Assembly: GCA_025765595.1 (NCBI GenBank)
Contig: JAIVFH010000027.1
Location: forward strand, 124,001-188,000
Direction of reading: 5' to 3'
DNA: 64,000 nucleotides
DNA from: Obelidium mucronatum
Taxonomy: Eukaryota; Chytridiomycota; Chytridiomycetes; Chytridiales; Chytriomycetaceae
This document shows, piece by piece, positions 39,943 through 51,984 of the stretch. Position 1 is the stretch's first letter, and each line of letters opens with the position of its first letter. The translations under genes were made by a program, and so were the position numbers. The notes beneath the pieces were generated by a model. That model saw only the letters and a program-made list of their open reading frames with translations, ran no database searches and was not told where the DNA came from.

Positions 39943-40294
39943 TTAAATGTTCTTCGGCAATAAATCACAGAGTAATGGCAATTCAGCAAGCTTGACAAAA
40001 TTGGAACATTGTAATTAAGTCATCGTTTCAAATAGAATATGGAGGACTCACAAGGTTTCCAGACACCACAGCTTCTTCCGAAGAACAGGACGAACCCAAG
40101 CAAGACGTCATGGATTGAATAATACTTGATGTATTTCTACACGCAGTTTCAAGATCGGTAGATTCCGGGAGTGAGTTCAAGCCAGTAGCTGAAGAAAGAC
40201 ATTGTTGTGTACATGGTTGAAGGGCAAGGACTTTTGACACCACTGCCTCCAGGATGGATACGCCAGGGACAGGTAGACTGCTCGAAACTCTCAT
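39943..40294 (-). CDS. Small CFEM-like cysteine-rich protein
   Basis: Exons 40294-40052 and 39990-39943 (a 61-bp intron with a GTGAGT donor) give 96 residues. The cysteine pattern follows the fungal CFEM domain: LQPCTQQC, then TDLETAC, MTSCLGSSC and a final LPLLC that is supplied only by the second exon. Two of the eight usual cysteines are absent. CFEM proteins are secreted or GPI-anchored, and some bind haem. The N-terminus (MRVSSSLPVPGV) is only a weak signal peptide, so an upstream exon may be missing; an in-frame stop lies just upstream of this ATG. It is convergent with NST1. Confidence 0.5.
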
Positions 40295-40676
40295 TTCTTG
40301 TTTGGTGCTTGTGGTGTTGGTGGTGTTTTTTTTTTTTCATTCCCGCTTTTACTGGCGGCGGGCTGTTGTTCTCAGAGGCGGTGGACGACGACGGGACAAG
40401 GGCATTTGGCGGGATTTTGGATACGAGAAACACACAACCATCTCCTGGAAAATTGAGGCGCACGGGGCATAAGCGAAAACCAACAAATTTTTTCAAAATT
40501 TTTGAGAAGCTGAATGTGTGGATGTTGAGGCACTATAACCTGTGCTCCAAAAATAGAATGAGAGATATGGTCAGCTCGCGCCTCCTGAAAATGCATAAAT
40601 AGGTAGACGCGATGGCCACTACTTTCTTTTCCTCCATCAGATCTCTGAACACTTCAAAACAACCACAAAAAAAAAC
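40295..40676. other. Divergent intergenic region
   Basis: The region lies between the CFEM-like gene and the gene starting at 40677. Open frames on both strands near 40370-40500 are short and overlap each other, and I do not accept them. A TATA-like ATAAATAG sits at 40595-40602, about 80 bp before the 40677 ATG. Confidence 0.5.
40595..40602 (+). promoter_or_regulatory. TATA-like element
   Basis: ATAAATAG about 80 bp upstream of the ATG at 40677. The paralog at 43630 has TATAAG at the same distance. Confidence 0.45.
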
Positions 40677-41670
40677 ATGGGAATCAAGCCAAAAACCAAT
40701 AACTCTACTGTTGCTGCCGTCCAGCAGAATATGCAGAACATGCCTGCCATGAATGCCAAGTTGGCTATGAACAAGGCAGCTGCCCCTACATCACGTCCAC
40801 AAACTCCTGCCCAGAAAGCTGCTCCAGCATCTCCAACAAAGCCAATGACACCAATGAAGCAACAGGCCGCTCCAATTAAGCCTCAAACACCAATGCAACA
40901 AAAGGCTGCCCCCGCCAAGCCACAAACACCGGTACAACAGAAAGCAGCTGCTCCGAGAAAGCCGTCAACTCCAGCCGGCCCACCTTCCAAGAGCAAAATC
41001 AACCCTCTCGCTCCATTGACTCCAGGAAAAGCTGCCGCCGGCCTCCCAGACAATGTCTTTGGTAACATGTTTGACCTTCCACCAAAGTGGGTTGCCGCTT
41101 GCAAGCCATCCAAGCCTGCCCAGCTCCTGAGACAACAACGCTCTTCTGCCAAGCCGCAACAAAAGATGCAACAACAAATGATGAAGAAGAAGCCTCAATT
41201 CACTCGCAAACCACGCGCTCCAAAGAACTCCACCAATGAAGTCTTCAACTTGCAATTCTTGTTCAATGAGAACGCCAGATTTGCTTCATGTGCACCGGTT
41301 CCACCCAAACGTATGCCAGGTGCCAAGAAGGCGGCGGCGGCGGTTCCAATGCAGCAAATGCAACATCGTGCAATGGCAAGTAAACCACAGGCCCAGCCAG
41401 CGAAACAGCGTGCTGCTTCCGCCAAGAAGTATGATCTTGTAAGTTTTAGATGTTATTATCATTGATTTCATCCATTTTAATGAATCACCACATCTTTTTT
41501 TCAAGGGACCTGGTTATGAAGGCTTCATGATGCCAAGTTTGTTCGTGGAACCACAAAACTGGACCAAAAACCAGGCTCCATGTCACGCTCCTCACCGTGC
41601 TGCGGTGAAGATCACCAAGCCATCAAGCCCAACAAAGCAACAGGCTCCTTCTTCTCCAAAGAGAAAGTGA
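40677..41670 (+). CDS. Unrecognised KPxTP-repeat protein, paralog A
   Basis: Exons 40677-41438 and 41506-41670 give 308 residues of a family I do not recognise. The N-terminus (TVAAVQQ) and a basic, Ala/Pro/Gln/Lys-rich middle with short repeats (KPQTPMQQKAAP, KPQTPVQQKAAA) are low-complexity. Conserved islands are VFGNMFDLPPKWVAA, then AASAKKYDL joined by the splice to GPGYEGFMMPSLFVEP, WTKNQAPCHAPHRAA. The last two blocks recur almost word for word in the paralog at 43630-45642, and both genes place an intron exactly between KYD(L/I) and GPGYEG. Basic composition suggests binding to nucleic acid or to acidic partners, which is inference. TATA-like sequence and clean codon use suggest strong expression. 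Confidence 0.78.
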
Positions 41671-41989
41671 AGATTGTAAAAATGCACTGTATTGTTTAAC
41701 CCTCGCTCCTTCTTTTCTTTTCTATTTCTGAGGGAAGGCAATTATTTGAACTTATAATGTAATAATATTATGTGCTGTATATTATAATGATGTTGTTTTC
41801 CAGTGTAAACACTGCTTTCTTAGGACTTGGTCGAACATCTGCTTCTTTGACCCACAAAAATATTAATACTTCAACATAAAAAATCAATATCATAAAATAT
41901 CCCTTTGTTAAACAGTTTTTAATATTGATCAAAGTTGACACACAGCAAGCATGGCTGAAAAACACAAATTGGGAAAAAAAACAAGGAAT

Positions 41990-43343
41990 TTACTTGAACT
42001 CAAAGTTCTTGACCTTTGGGTAAGTTGGTCCACTCTGTTGGATGACTTTTGACGCAACATACTGACCAGCCCGGACACACTCATCAACGTCCTTGCCCAA
42101 AACATAGGCAGCCAAGTAACCACCAGTAAAAGCATCTCCGGCTCCGTTGGTGTCAACAATCTTGGAAACAGCAACTTCAACCACTGGATACTCAGTGACG
42201 ACACCGTCAATGGCAACAATGGTTGGGTCCCGTCCTTGAGTAATAATCACAGTTCTCTTGCGGGAGTCGTTTTCTTTTGGAAGCTTGGAGAGGTGAGCAG
42301 CAATGTCGGCGATCTTGGTAGTCTTAACATCGTGAGATTCGGCGTAAGCGAGAGCTTCAGACTCGTTACCAAAGAGAAGGTCCCAGTAAGGAGCCAATTC
42401 GTCCAATGGTCCCTTGAAGAACTGTGGAATAAATGGAGCAGACAAGTTCATGGCAAAGACCTTGTTGGTGGCAGCAGCATGTTTGGCGAGGAGGTTGGCA
42501 GACTCAGGAGACACAGTGAGGAAAAATCCACCAACGTAGAAGTACTTGGCGTTCTCGACCAACGACCAGATTTCCTTGGATTGCAAGTGGGAGGCTTTGT
42601 AGGTGTTTGCCGCCTGGAGATCAGTGACCAAAGATCTGTCTTGTCCAGTGATCAACACACCACAGACACCAGTTGGAACAGTGTCATTAACCATGTATTC
42701 AGTACGAAGACCATCGTTCTTTGCAGCTGTTATTCGGTATCGAATGTCAATTAGCTCAAATTAGGTGTCAAGTGCAAATTACCATCTCTCAGACGGTCCG
42801 CATTTTCGTCCTTTCCAACAGCACCAACATACACGGTTGACTTGGCTGGAAGGAGCCATTGAGCACCACGGAGGGAGTTCTGTGCGGCACCACCAGCGCC
42901 ATAGCTGACATCAAACTTCTCAACAAGGTCAGCATAAACATTCTTGTGCTTCTCTTCGACAAGGATGGCGTCATTAGCCTTGAGCTCGTATTTCTCAAGG
43001 AGAGCAGCATCGACTTTAGCAGAAATGTCGAGAAGAGGATTCTCAATTCCAAAGAGGGTGTATTCTGTTTGAAGTGGTAAGTTGAGTTGATTGCTGTCAA
43101 GTTTGGAAACATGCAAACAGGCCACTTCTACAAAAGCAATTCTAATCCAGCATCCTTGCATTAATTCAGCAACGTTTTGAACTCTCCCTTCGCAACTCCC
43201 TTTGCATTAAATGCTTGGCGTCGATCTCGTTGGCTAGTCAAGACTAACGAGTTACCTTGAAGCAGATCCTCCGTCGAGTTCGCCTTCTTAGCCGGCGATG
43301 GCTTCTGAGCATCGCTTGGGGCGGTTCTTTTCGTACCTGACAT
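41990..43343 (-). CDS. Adenosine kinase
   Basis: Exons 43343-43256, 43064-42783 and 42726-41990 encode 368 residues. The enzyme phosphorylates adenosine to AMP with ATP and belongs to the PfkB/ribokinase family. Seen are FGIENPLLDISA at the start of the fold, GGAAQNSLRGAQWLL, the gly-rich VDTNGAGDAFTGGYLAAYVLG with the catalytic Asp (anion hole GAGD), and the C-terminal GPTYPKVKNFEFK. The 88-bp first exon codes a basic Ser/Thr/Lys-rich leader (SGTKRTAPSDAQKPSPAKK) and is separated by an unusually long 191-bp intron. An upstream in-frame ATG exists at 43412; the one at 43343 is preferred. The gene lies between, and opposite to, the two paralogs of an unknown family, and is head-to-head with paralog B, 286 bp between starts. 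Confidence 0.95.
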
Positions 43344-43550
43344 TGCGTTGGTGATGTTTGAGACCAGTTTTTGGGGTGCGAAAAAAGAAGTTGAATGGAA
43401 ATGGTAAAACATAAGTAATGGAGTTAATCCGTCCGATAAACGCGATCGGACTAGCGACGCCTTCGCATTCTATTATTAGAGCACACGAGGCGATCGTAGG
43501 GCTCCACCTGGCGGTATAGCTCTGTTCCAAAAATACACTCAAGAAAAACC

Positions 43551-43556
43551 TATAAG
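43551..43556 (+). promoter_or_regulatory. TATA element of paralog B
   Basis: TATAAG 79 bp upstream of the ATG at 43630, at the spacing seen in paralog A. Confidence 0.4.
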
Positions 43557-43629
43557 AAGTGACAACAAATTGTTTGACCTCACACGCATTAAATCTTTAA
43601 ACTTACTCTCTAATCTGTAAAACTACTTA

Positions 43630-45642
43630 ATGACACGCAAGAACAACAATAACAAAAACGCCGGCAATGCTACAGTCGCTGCCGTTCAACAGGCACACAT
43701 TGCAAACGTTCAGGCCGCAAAGAATGTTGCAGCACCAAAGCCCCAAGCTGCTGCAAAGCCTCAATCAAAGCCATCTACCCCAGCCCAGCTTTCTTCCAAG
43801 GTTCAATCTAAGCCTGCTACTCCAGTCAGCATGGCTGCTGCTGCAAAGGTATGCCCTCGATTCACTCATCACCTCTAAACTATCGGCGTTCATGTTTTAG
43901 CCATCAGTACAGCAGGCGAAGGTTCAAGCCGCTCCACCAAAGGTATATCACTTTTTTCTACTGAGAACTTAGTTTCCTAACTCACCACTGACAGCCTGCA
44001 ACTCCTCAGAAGGCCCAAGCTTCGAAAGTCCAAGCTGCCCCTCTTAAGCCTCAGGTTGCTCAATCGCAATCTAAGGTAGAAACGACTATCAGCCTTAAAT
44101 GAGTTTCCGAAAAGTTTTAACTTGAACCACAGCCCTCCACCCCACAGACCAAAGCCCAAGCCGCTCCAATTAAACCACAACAACGCGCTGCATCTGCTAA
44201 GAAGTATGATATTGTAAGTCAAAGTATCTGCGTTTGTGCCATACAGCTTCTAAAAATAGCAAATGAATTAGGGACCTGGTTATGAAGGCTTTATGATGCC
44301 GAATATGTTCCAAGAGCCATCATCCTGGACCAAAAATCAATCTCCTTGCCATGCTCCTCACCGTGCTGCCATTAAGCAGCTTAACAAACAACCATCTTTC
44401 AAAGCAGCCACCCCCATTAGCAAGCCATCAACCCCAGTGCCAAAAGCCCAAGCCAACAACAAGGGCGCCAAAGCTGCTCCAATTGCATCCACTAAAGGAA
44501 AAAATGCCGTCAAGTGGAGTTCTCCAGCAGGAAAGCAACTTATTTTGAGACCAAAGATGGGGCTTGTCATTTACACTCCATTGTGGATTCAAGTCTACCA
44601 CTGGGCACAGAACAAGGACAAAAAGCCAATTCGTGGTCGCTCTGCGGATAAAACAAACAAGGCTCAAAGACTACAACAGCAAAAACAAAGAATTGCTGCT
44701 GAACGCAATCCAAACGACAGAGCAAAGTCTCCAGCTCCAAAGGTACTTTCTCGGCAGGCGTCTGCGGTTTCCGCTAAGCCCTCCGCTCCGGTTTCTCGCC
44801 AGCAGTCTGCCATTTCCGCCAAATCCCCAGCGCCTTTGTCTCGTCAGCAATCTGCAGCAGGTCAGAAGAACAAGCCAACAACCCCAGCCAAAAAGAAGGG
44901 AAACTCTTCTCCAGTAAATAATTGGCAAGAAAATGTGTGGGCTGACTTCTACACTGCCAACAAGCACCACACATTCACTTCTGGCAAAGTGCAAGCCGCT
45001 CCAGCCCCTAAAGCAGCCCCAAACAACAAGCCACAACAGATCAACTCAAAACAACCAAACGGCAGCTTGAAATCCACAATTGCTCCCCCTAAATCCGCGA
45101 AATCTCCAGAAATCTTCTCCTTTGTCAAAGCCCCAACCTCAAATGCCAGTTCCGTTACACACAGCCGCCAAGCATCCGCCCAGAAGGCTCCATTGAAGAA
45201 GCAACAATCAGCATCTTCTCCAGTTGGAAACACTCCTGATATTTTCGCAATGTACATGGAACCTTCTGCAAAATCCAAACCACAAACGCCCAGTCAACAA
45301 TACGCTGCCATCCGCGCTGCCAAGCCAAAGCCAGCTCCTTACATGAGCGCTTCCATGCCTCGTGAAATGATGAATGCCTTTTCTGAAGGAAGTAACGTTG
45401 CTTACATCAAGTTGAACAATGATGCCCATCAACGTGGCTTGCAGATGGGACCAAAGCCAAAGCAACAGCAAAACAACAAAGCAAGAGTCGCTTCTGCTAA
45501 GCCATCGACCCCAACTATTAGCAACAAGAACAAGCGCCCAGCTGTTGAAAAGAGTAACTCTTGGTTCACTCCTTCCGGCATTGCAGTCGCTTCTGCAATT
45601 GTTGCAATCGGCGGTGTTGGCATCAGTAAATTGGCTTGGTAA
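43630..45642 (+). CDS. Unrecognised KPxTP-repeat protein, paralog B, with C-terminal membrane segment
   Basis: Exons 43630-43848, 43901-43942, 43995-44075, 44133-44213 and 44272-45642 give 597 residues. All introns are phase 0 and each small exon is one repeat module (14, 27 and 27 codons) opening with PxTP or PSV, so the repeat region looks built by exon duplication. The shared core is AASAKKYDI/GPGYEGFMMPNMFQEP and WTKNQSPCHAPHRAA. Paralog B then adds an aromatic WIQVYHWAQNKDK segment, LSRQASAVSAKPSAP-type repeats, VWADFYTANKHHTF, and ends with a hydrophobic helix (GIAVASAIVAIGGVGISKLAW), which suggests a tail-anchored membrane protein. Paralog A lacks that helix. Function is unknown. Confidence 0.78.
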
Positions 45643-45785
45643 AAGCAATCAGTATAGCATTATAATCTTTGGCTTTTTATGTTGAATATGTGTGTTGATA
45701 TGATACGAATATAATAATAATGACCATTTTGGTATACTTATTTACGTTTATTTAACTAACGAAATCAGTAAATCCCCCTTCTCAT

Positions 45786-48700
45786 CTAAACTTTCACGTC
45801 TGATCCAGAAAACAACTCTTGCCTCAAACCAGGATAGACCTTGTCAATATGTTGCCAAGTGATCTCCCACAGATTATGATGCTGCGATACTTGCGGTCCT
45901 TCTGCTTCTTGCGGTGCTGGAGGATTCGGCTGAAATATTCTTTGTGTGGACATGACAAGGAGCATGTTTTTCAAGGACTCCAAAACACCCTCGGACTAAA
46001 TATGAAAAAAAGCACCAGTGAGCGGTTGCACCGGCTGGCGACGAAGAAAAAAACCGCCTCTACTTACCACAAACTCCGAGCCACCAGCATTAACATAGCG
46101 ATTCATGCAATCCAAAACCTTGATCCAGAGTACAGGCAAATCTTTAAAACGCGCGAGACGATTCAGGTACTGCAAAAAGATTTTGCACAACAAGGCAGCA
46201 ACTCTCATTCGAGTCTCATCCATCCCACTGGCATCCAATCGTCTGATTTCCGGCTTCAAGAGCTCTTCCAACAGAGGGAAGAGGACGTTTTCAAAGACAT
46301 CGACACCTGTTTCCAGCGTTGAACTTGTGATGTCATCGATCCCTCCAGATGCATTTGGTTTCGGCACCATTACTGTCGATTCCACTTCCGATGACAGCAA
46401 AGACCGCTGCAAAAGAGTTAAACTGTGCTGGCGGATTTCTCGGCCCGGGTTATAGCACTGCTGGGCAAGCCCAGAGAGTAATGGAAGCCAGAACTCGAAC
46501 CAAACTACCCAGACCAATTTCATTAAAAACAAAATCTATCTTAAGAACATCTGCGCTGACTTACTTCTTTCACGGCCAATACCAGCTTTCGATACCAGAG
46601 CAGGGATTTTCGAAGACAGCGAGAAGAGCTTATCTAGTGCCTTCAAGGCACGTTCGGTGGCAGCTTGTGCGTTCAAACTGAAAAGAAAAAAAAACAATCA
46701 GTACGGTATGAAATTGCTATTCCCGCCAAACACTCCAAACTTACTTCTTTTGAACTACCCGTGGACTCGTCACCGACCCTCTCCCATCAGGCGATCCAAC
46801 CTGCGCAGTTGAATTCAACACAATACCCCCAGCCGAAGTAACAAAGCTCAACAACAAATCAACACAATCGCCAAAACTCTCTGCAGTCAGTGGACTGTTT
46901 GTATCGCTGCTCACTAAAATACAGGCCGCTTCCAAACTAAATCTCGATGCTTCTGGGTGCATCGCCGTTCCACTTAGGAGATGCAAGACGGCATCCCATC
47001 GTGGGTATCGAAGAATTAGACTTGGGTCCGTTTTAATAACTTGAAGGAGACCAGCCATCAGTTGTTCAGCGACAATGTTAAGGACTTCAACTGGAAGCGA
47101 TGTGAGCATATCAAGTGATTGAAAGACTTGCGGAAGCATATCGTCCTTTGAGAAAGAAGAAAAAAAATCGCTTCAGTCCACACACACAAACATTAAGGAA
47201 ATTAAGAACCAACCTTGTGAACCATTCGAATCAACAGCCTCAACAAACCAACAACCGCTCTTTCAAGTAACGGCGGGTGCTCCAAACCAGAAACATCGCC
47301 AGATAAAATCTTGGAAATCAATTCAAAGGCAACAGGCCAAACAACCTTCAACCGGTCTCTATTGTGGAATGTGATATTCACAATCAATTCGACATAGAAT
47401 GCAACCGAAAGAGAATAGGCCGGCTTATTCGCCCCTGCTGCAACAACGGGCGTTGACGGGCTTTCTGCAGGATTCAGCAATTTAGCATTCTCAGGACTCT
47501 TTGCAGCAACTTCCGCATTCGTTTCATTTCCCCCGTTCTGGAAAAGACCCGATTGAGATGGCCGGTGTGTCAACTTTGGCAAAACGTAACACGCTTGAGT
47601 GATGATTGCCAGTAAATGCTGTAGTGACGACTCCTCCAAGAACCTTGTTTCCAAAAAGAGTTCTTCAATACGACAGCAAGTAATACAAGAGATTGTGCTC
47701 TGCTCGGCATCAAGCTCTTCGGCAGTAGGCGGAAGGTCGGCGACATCATCACCTCCTCCCAAATTCAACAGTTGGGCCAAAGAAAAAAAGAGACCTCCAC
47801 CAACTGGTTCTTTTTGAGGTGCCTCTTTTTCTTTTACCAATAGACGTGGTATTTGAGCGCCACGGCGAATAAAATTGTCGGCAGTGAGCATATTGCTGGG
47901 CAAAAGGGAGTGCAAGAATAGGTTTCCAAGGATATCGACAATCTAAACAAGAAACAACTAATAAGCAACAGTTTAAAAAAAGAGAGCTGTCGACATACAT
48001 TCTTCCATCCAAGTCTCAGTGAATTTCCATACTCAGAGGCCAAGTTGAACATCAACACACAAGCTACCTGACTCTTGTAATTTCTTCCAAAGTCAACAGC
48101 CCAGGGATCAGCCCGGACAGGATCTGGTCTATTGTTTGGCGAAGATACGCCAAGTGAATCATCCAGTTTTCGCTCAGCTGGAAGTTTTCCGTGGTCCTTG
48201 AGAAGTCCAGTGGTTTTGGAAAGACTGATTACAATACTATCAAGCACATCAGTTATTTGATACAGGCTTGCAATGGAAGCACATCGGTGCAATCCAACAA
48301 TCGCCTTTTGAAGGGTTAATGAATCTTCTGAACTGTCAAAAGCTGAACAAGAAAAAACAGAATCAATACACTCCAGAAATCTTTCGAACCAAAAAAAAAA
48401 AAATTTAACAATTATTACCATAGGAAATGGCCGCAATCGTTGACACCGAAATAGCTTGAAACATGTCCTTGCTGAACGACCCCCGTGGGCAACTCATCAG
48501 CGGATTCGCAGTTTCTGATTTCTTCAGAAGCTCTTTCCAGGCATAACTAAATCCCAAATCTCCTTCATGCTCCTCAGGCATAACAATTTCATTGTGCTTG
48601 ATAGCATCATATATTGCTCGCAAGTACTCTGGATCAAAATCCTTTCCGTTATTGCAGCCACGGTTGTTCCTTTGGAAGTCTTCTGGTGTCATTCGTCGAC

Positions 48701-51700
48701 GAACTTGTGGATTGTGTTGGTCTGTATTGAGGAGAATGATGGAAAAGGCAAGAACAAATCCAGCACTTTGGTCGGCAATGTGATGGTCTTGCGTGTCTTC
48801 CATGGCTTGAAAGTACCCTTCGGCAAAATTTTCGACGACTCGCTCGATAAGTTGCGCTTCTCCAGGAAGACGGAAACTCTCCAAAAGCAGTCGAAGGCCT
48901 TCGTCCAACCGTTTCTGTAAAAATCAGTTGATTAAAACTGTGGATAAACAAACACAGTTACTTACGCCTTTGAAGTTATAAAGCTTGATAAAAGTCTTCA
49001 AGATATCTTCGTTTCCTCTCTTTGCGATATACTCTCCGATCAGTTTTTTATTCACGCCAGGAGTAGTTTTCAAAAAGACGGCAATACTATGAGGATCCGC
49101 AGGAGTCGGCAACAGCTCTTGTTCTTAGAGCATCGAGTCTGTTAGCATTTACAGTCCTCAATATGTTTTAATCCATCAAACCTTGCAAAAACTTGATCCC
49201 AGCTTTCGGACTTGAGTTGAATCTCTCGGCACCTTGAGCGAGAAGCTTTTTACGGCGTTTGACTGCCAACAGCTCTTCGGGGGATGGTTCATGATACAAA
49301 GACTCTGGCAGTCCCATTGCAGTCACGCCAATCTCCATTCCCGACTTTCGCTCAGACAAATGCTTTAATAAGAGCATTAAACCATCCACACATTGAACCT
49401 GGTGGTTAATCATTGTGACAGGTCCGCCTGGAGTGGCATCAGGGAAAGTATGCTACCGAAAAAGTATTCGAATTAGCCCCCCATAAACAAATTGCGGTGA
49501 AATCTGTCTACCTTGCTCAAGAACCTCACAACTTCTTCATACAAATTTCCTTGGCATTGGCCGTCTCCATCAAAGTTGACCCACAATTCAGTGAAAAATC
49601 CAGGAATTCGACAACATTGAACCATTGTTTCAAGCAAGAGCTCTCTTGCCTCAGCGACGAGAACGTTTCGCCCAGCAACGTTTTGTTGCGCGTTAACTAT
49701 GATGATGACTATTAAGTTAAATCAATTCGAACTGAGTGACAATACCTTGCTCAGGAGTAGACGTAGTATTGTTTTGAATATCCGTAACGTCCCAACTGAC
49801 AACTCCAGCATCTACTTTGGACATGATCCAGTTCAAGAAATATTCAAACTGAAACTTCAAAAAGTGCCGGGAAGTTTGAAAGAGAGCCGTCAAGACCCTC
49901 AATGTCATTGAAAGAAGCGTCATGTTATTTGATGACGGAGGAGAGTTGTATGTCATATTTGTGTTTTGAAGAAACTAACAAGAAGTCGGTTAGCAGAGCA
50001 GGTACCACGCGAAATATTATATGGGGCCATACCTGGAACAAAAACTTGACTAGTTCGTTCACAACTAGCTCCTTGCATGCCACGGCCATTTTTTCTTCAT
50101 CCGAAACAGCCACGTCAGTTCCACGGGTTGCCTTTTCGGCTTCCACTTCATAACCCCAGCCAATCCATTTTCCTAGAGATCTACCACCAACTTCAACCCC
50201 GACATTCAATAAAGTCAATGCAATAAATCGATGGGTGGAGTCTGTGTGGCTCCTATTACGCGGATCCATCAATGTCACCAAAACTCGCACCAATTCCAGA
50301 ATCGCCGGGAGTCCGAAAGGAGCAAACGCGCGATGGCTCGACTGCTCTTTTTGATTATTATGTTGCTCTTCTGTCTCCTGCGAAGGCGCAGCAGACGGAA
50401 TCGAGCTCTTGACGACATCGTCGCTGTTCTTTTCGGCAGCTTCCAACAGAGGTTGCTGTTCACCGACTTCAGCCGCTACATGCAGCCTCAGTAAGAGCCT
50501 TCTTCGTGAGATACTTCTTGAAATTGAACTTTTGGCTGCTGTTCCAACTGCTGTTGATTCAAATCCAAGTCAAGCTTGATCTCCAAATCACTACTGGCAT
50601 CATCGTGACCAACGCTGATCATTTCTGGTTCATTATTTCCCGAAGATGATAGTGAATCGGCAATTGATATTACAACTGGGCCATTAGAGGAATCTGTTCC
50701 ATTCACTTCTGTTCCCTTGTTTGTCGACGATGCAAAGACGGTTTCGAGATCTCCTTTTTGTCGAGACTTCAATGAACGAATAATACTGGCAGCTGCGTGT
50801 GATGAGGGAACTGTCGATGACGTTTCATTATTGGCTGTAACGGCAGATTTGAGTCGGTCATTGTGCTCCTTGACTTTCAGAATTTGAGTAAGCCTTTCGA
50901 ATAAAACTTGAACAAGAATGACGAGAGTTTGTTCAGCGGATTTCTTGAGCAGTTCTGAGAATGAGTATGATCAATACAGGGCGAAACAAGCATGGAGTAG
51001 AAGGGAGCTGCATTACCACTGACTCTTCCTTGAAAACACATTCCAAATGCGGTTTCGACCATTTCGCAGATTGCCTTATCATCAAGAGTCTTTTGCCCCA
51101 CCTCGCTCATTACAGTCACCCGAATTAGCCTCAGGATGCGCGTGAGCACGACTTCGTCCGAGCTGGGATCTGTAGCTTCAAACTTGCAGTTTGACACGGT
51201 GTGCGTCAGAACAGACATTGCGTGCGGCAGAAGCGGATGGTTTGGGTCCAGCACGCGGTACTTGATGAATTTTTCGACGGCGGCCAGGGCGGCGCCAGTG
51301 ATTGGCCCCGTGGTGTCGCCGCTGCGGATGACGTCCAGGAACGGCGCCAGCAGCGCCAGCGGGTCGATGTCGCGCAGCTCGGCCACCAGCGTTAGGCGCG
51401 CCTTGAGCCGCGCAAAGCCGGCCAGCAGCGGGCCTTCGACCAGACCCGTGACGCGCTCGTTCGCGCCGTAGTACGCGCCGCCGCCGCCGCCGCCGGAGTT
51501 GCTGCTGCTGCTGCTGCCGCTGCCCGCGCCGGCGTTCGCGCTCGCCGGCGGGCGCCGCGCCGTGAAGGCCAGCACGTGGCCGAGGGCCGCCGGCGCCGCG
51601 GCCGCGCAGAAGTCGAAGGCGTCGGCGGCGGGCGGCGGCGCCAGGCGCTCGTTGTACTCCTGGCCGCTGACGGACAGACTCCAGCGCGCGTTCTTGCGCA

Positions 51701-51938
51701 TCGCCGCCGCCACCGCCGCCGCCTCCGCGTGCACAATGTGCTGCCACGCCTGCTCCGGCCGCGGGTGGAGGATGCGCTTCGGCGCGCTGCCGCCGTTCGA
51801 GCTACCCGAGAAGCTGCGCGTGGCGGCAAACGCGCCGTCGCCGTCGCCAGCCGCTTCCAAGCTTCCGAATGCTGGCGGCGGCCCCCGTCCAGGGCCGCTG
51901 CTGCCCCGCACCGGTGCGGGCAACGTGTCACTGGCCAT
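45786..51938 (-). CDS. Gea/GBF1-type ARF guanine-nucleotide exchange factor
   Basis: Fourteen exons (51938-51017, 50954-50515, 50455-50033, 49974-49746, 49696-49512, 49452-49182, 49123-48966, 48914-48419, 48342-47999, 47942-47214, 47145-46745, 46677-46565, 46504-46068, 45995-45786) give 1785 residues. The protein activates ARF GTPases at the Golgi to recruit COPI coat. The order DCB, HUS, SEC7, HDS1-3 is recognisable; SEC7 has the glutamic finger in FRLPGEAQ (about residue 895) and FSIILLNTDQHNPQVR. Flanking pieces match GBF1/Gea: LLSMTLRVLTALFQTSRHFLKFQFEYF, CCRIPGFFTELWVNFDGDGQC and FWLPLLSGLAQQCYNPGREIRQHSL. The boundary of exons 2 and 3 is the least certain, chosen for phase and a 59-bp intron. 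The first exon is very GC-rich with Ala, Gly and Ser runs. Confidence 0.93.
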
Positions 51939-51984
51939 TTTTGAGATTTTTTGATTTATTTAAATTGCTCTTCTTTATTGATGT

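Noticed and set aside
51178..51944. Several long frames on both strands in the GC-rich start of the Gea gene
   Set aside because: They are Arg/Ala-rich shadows of the Gea first exon, caused by base composition.
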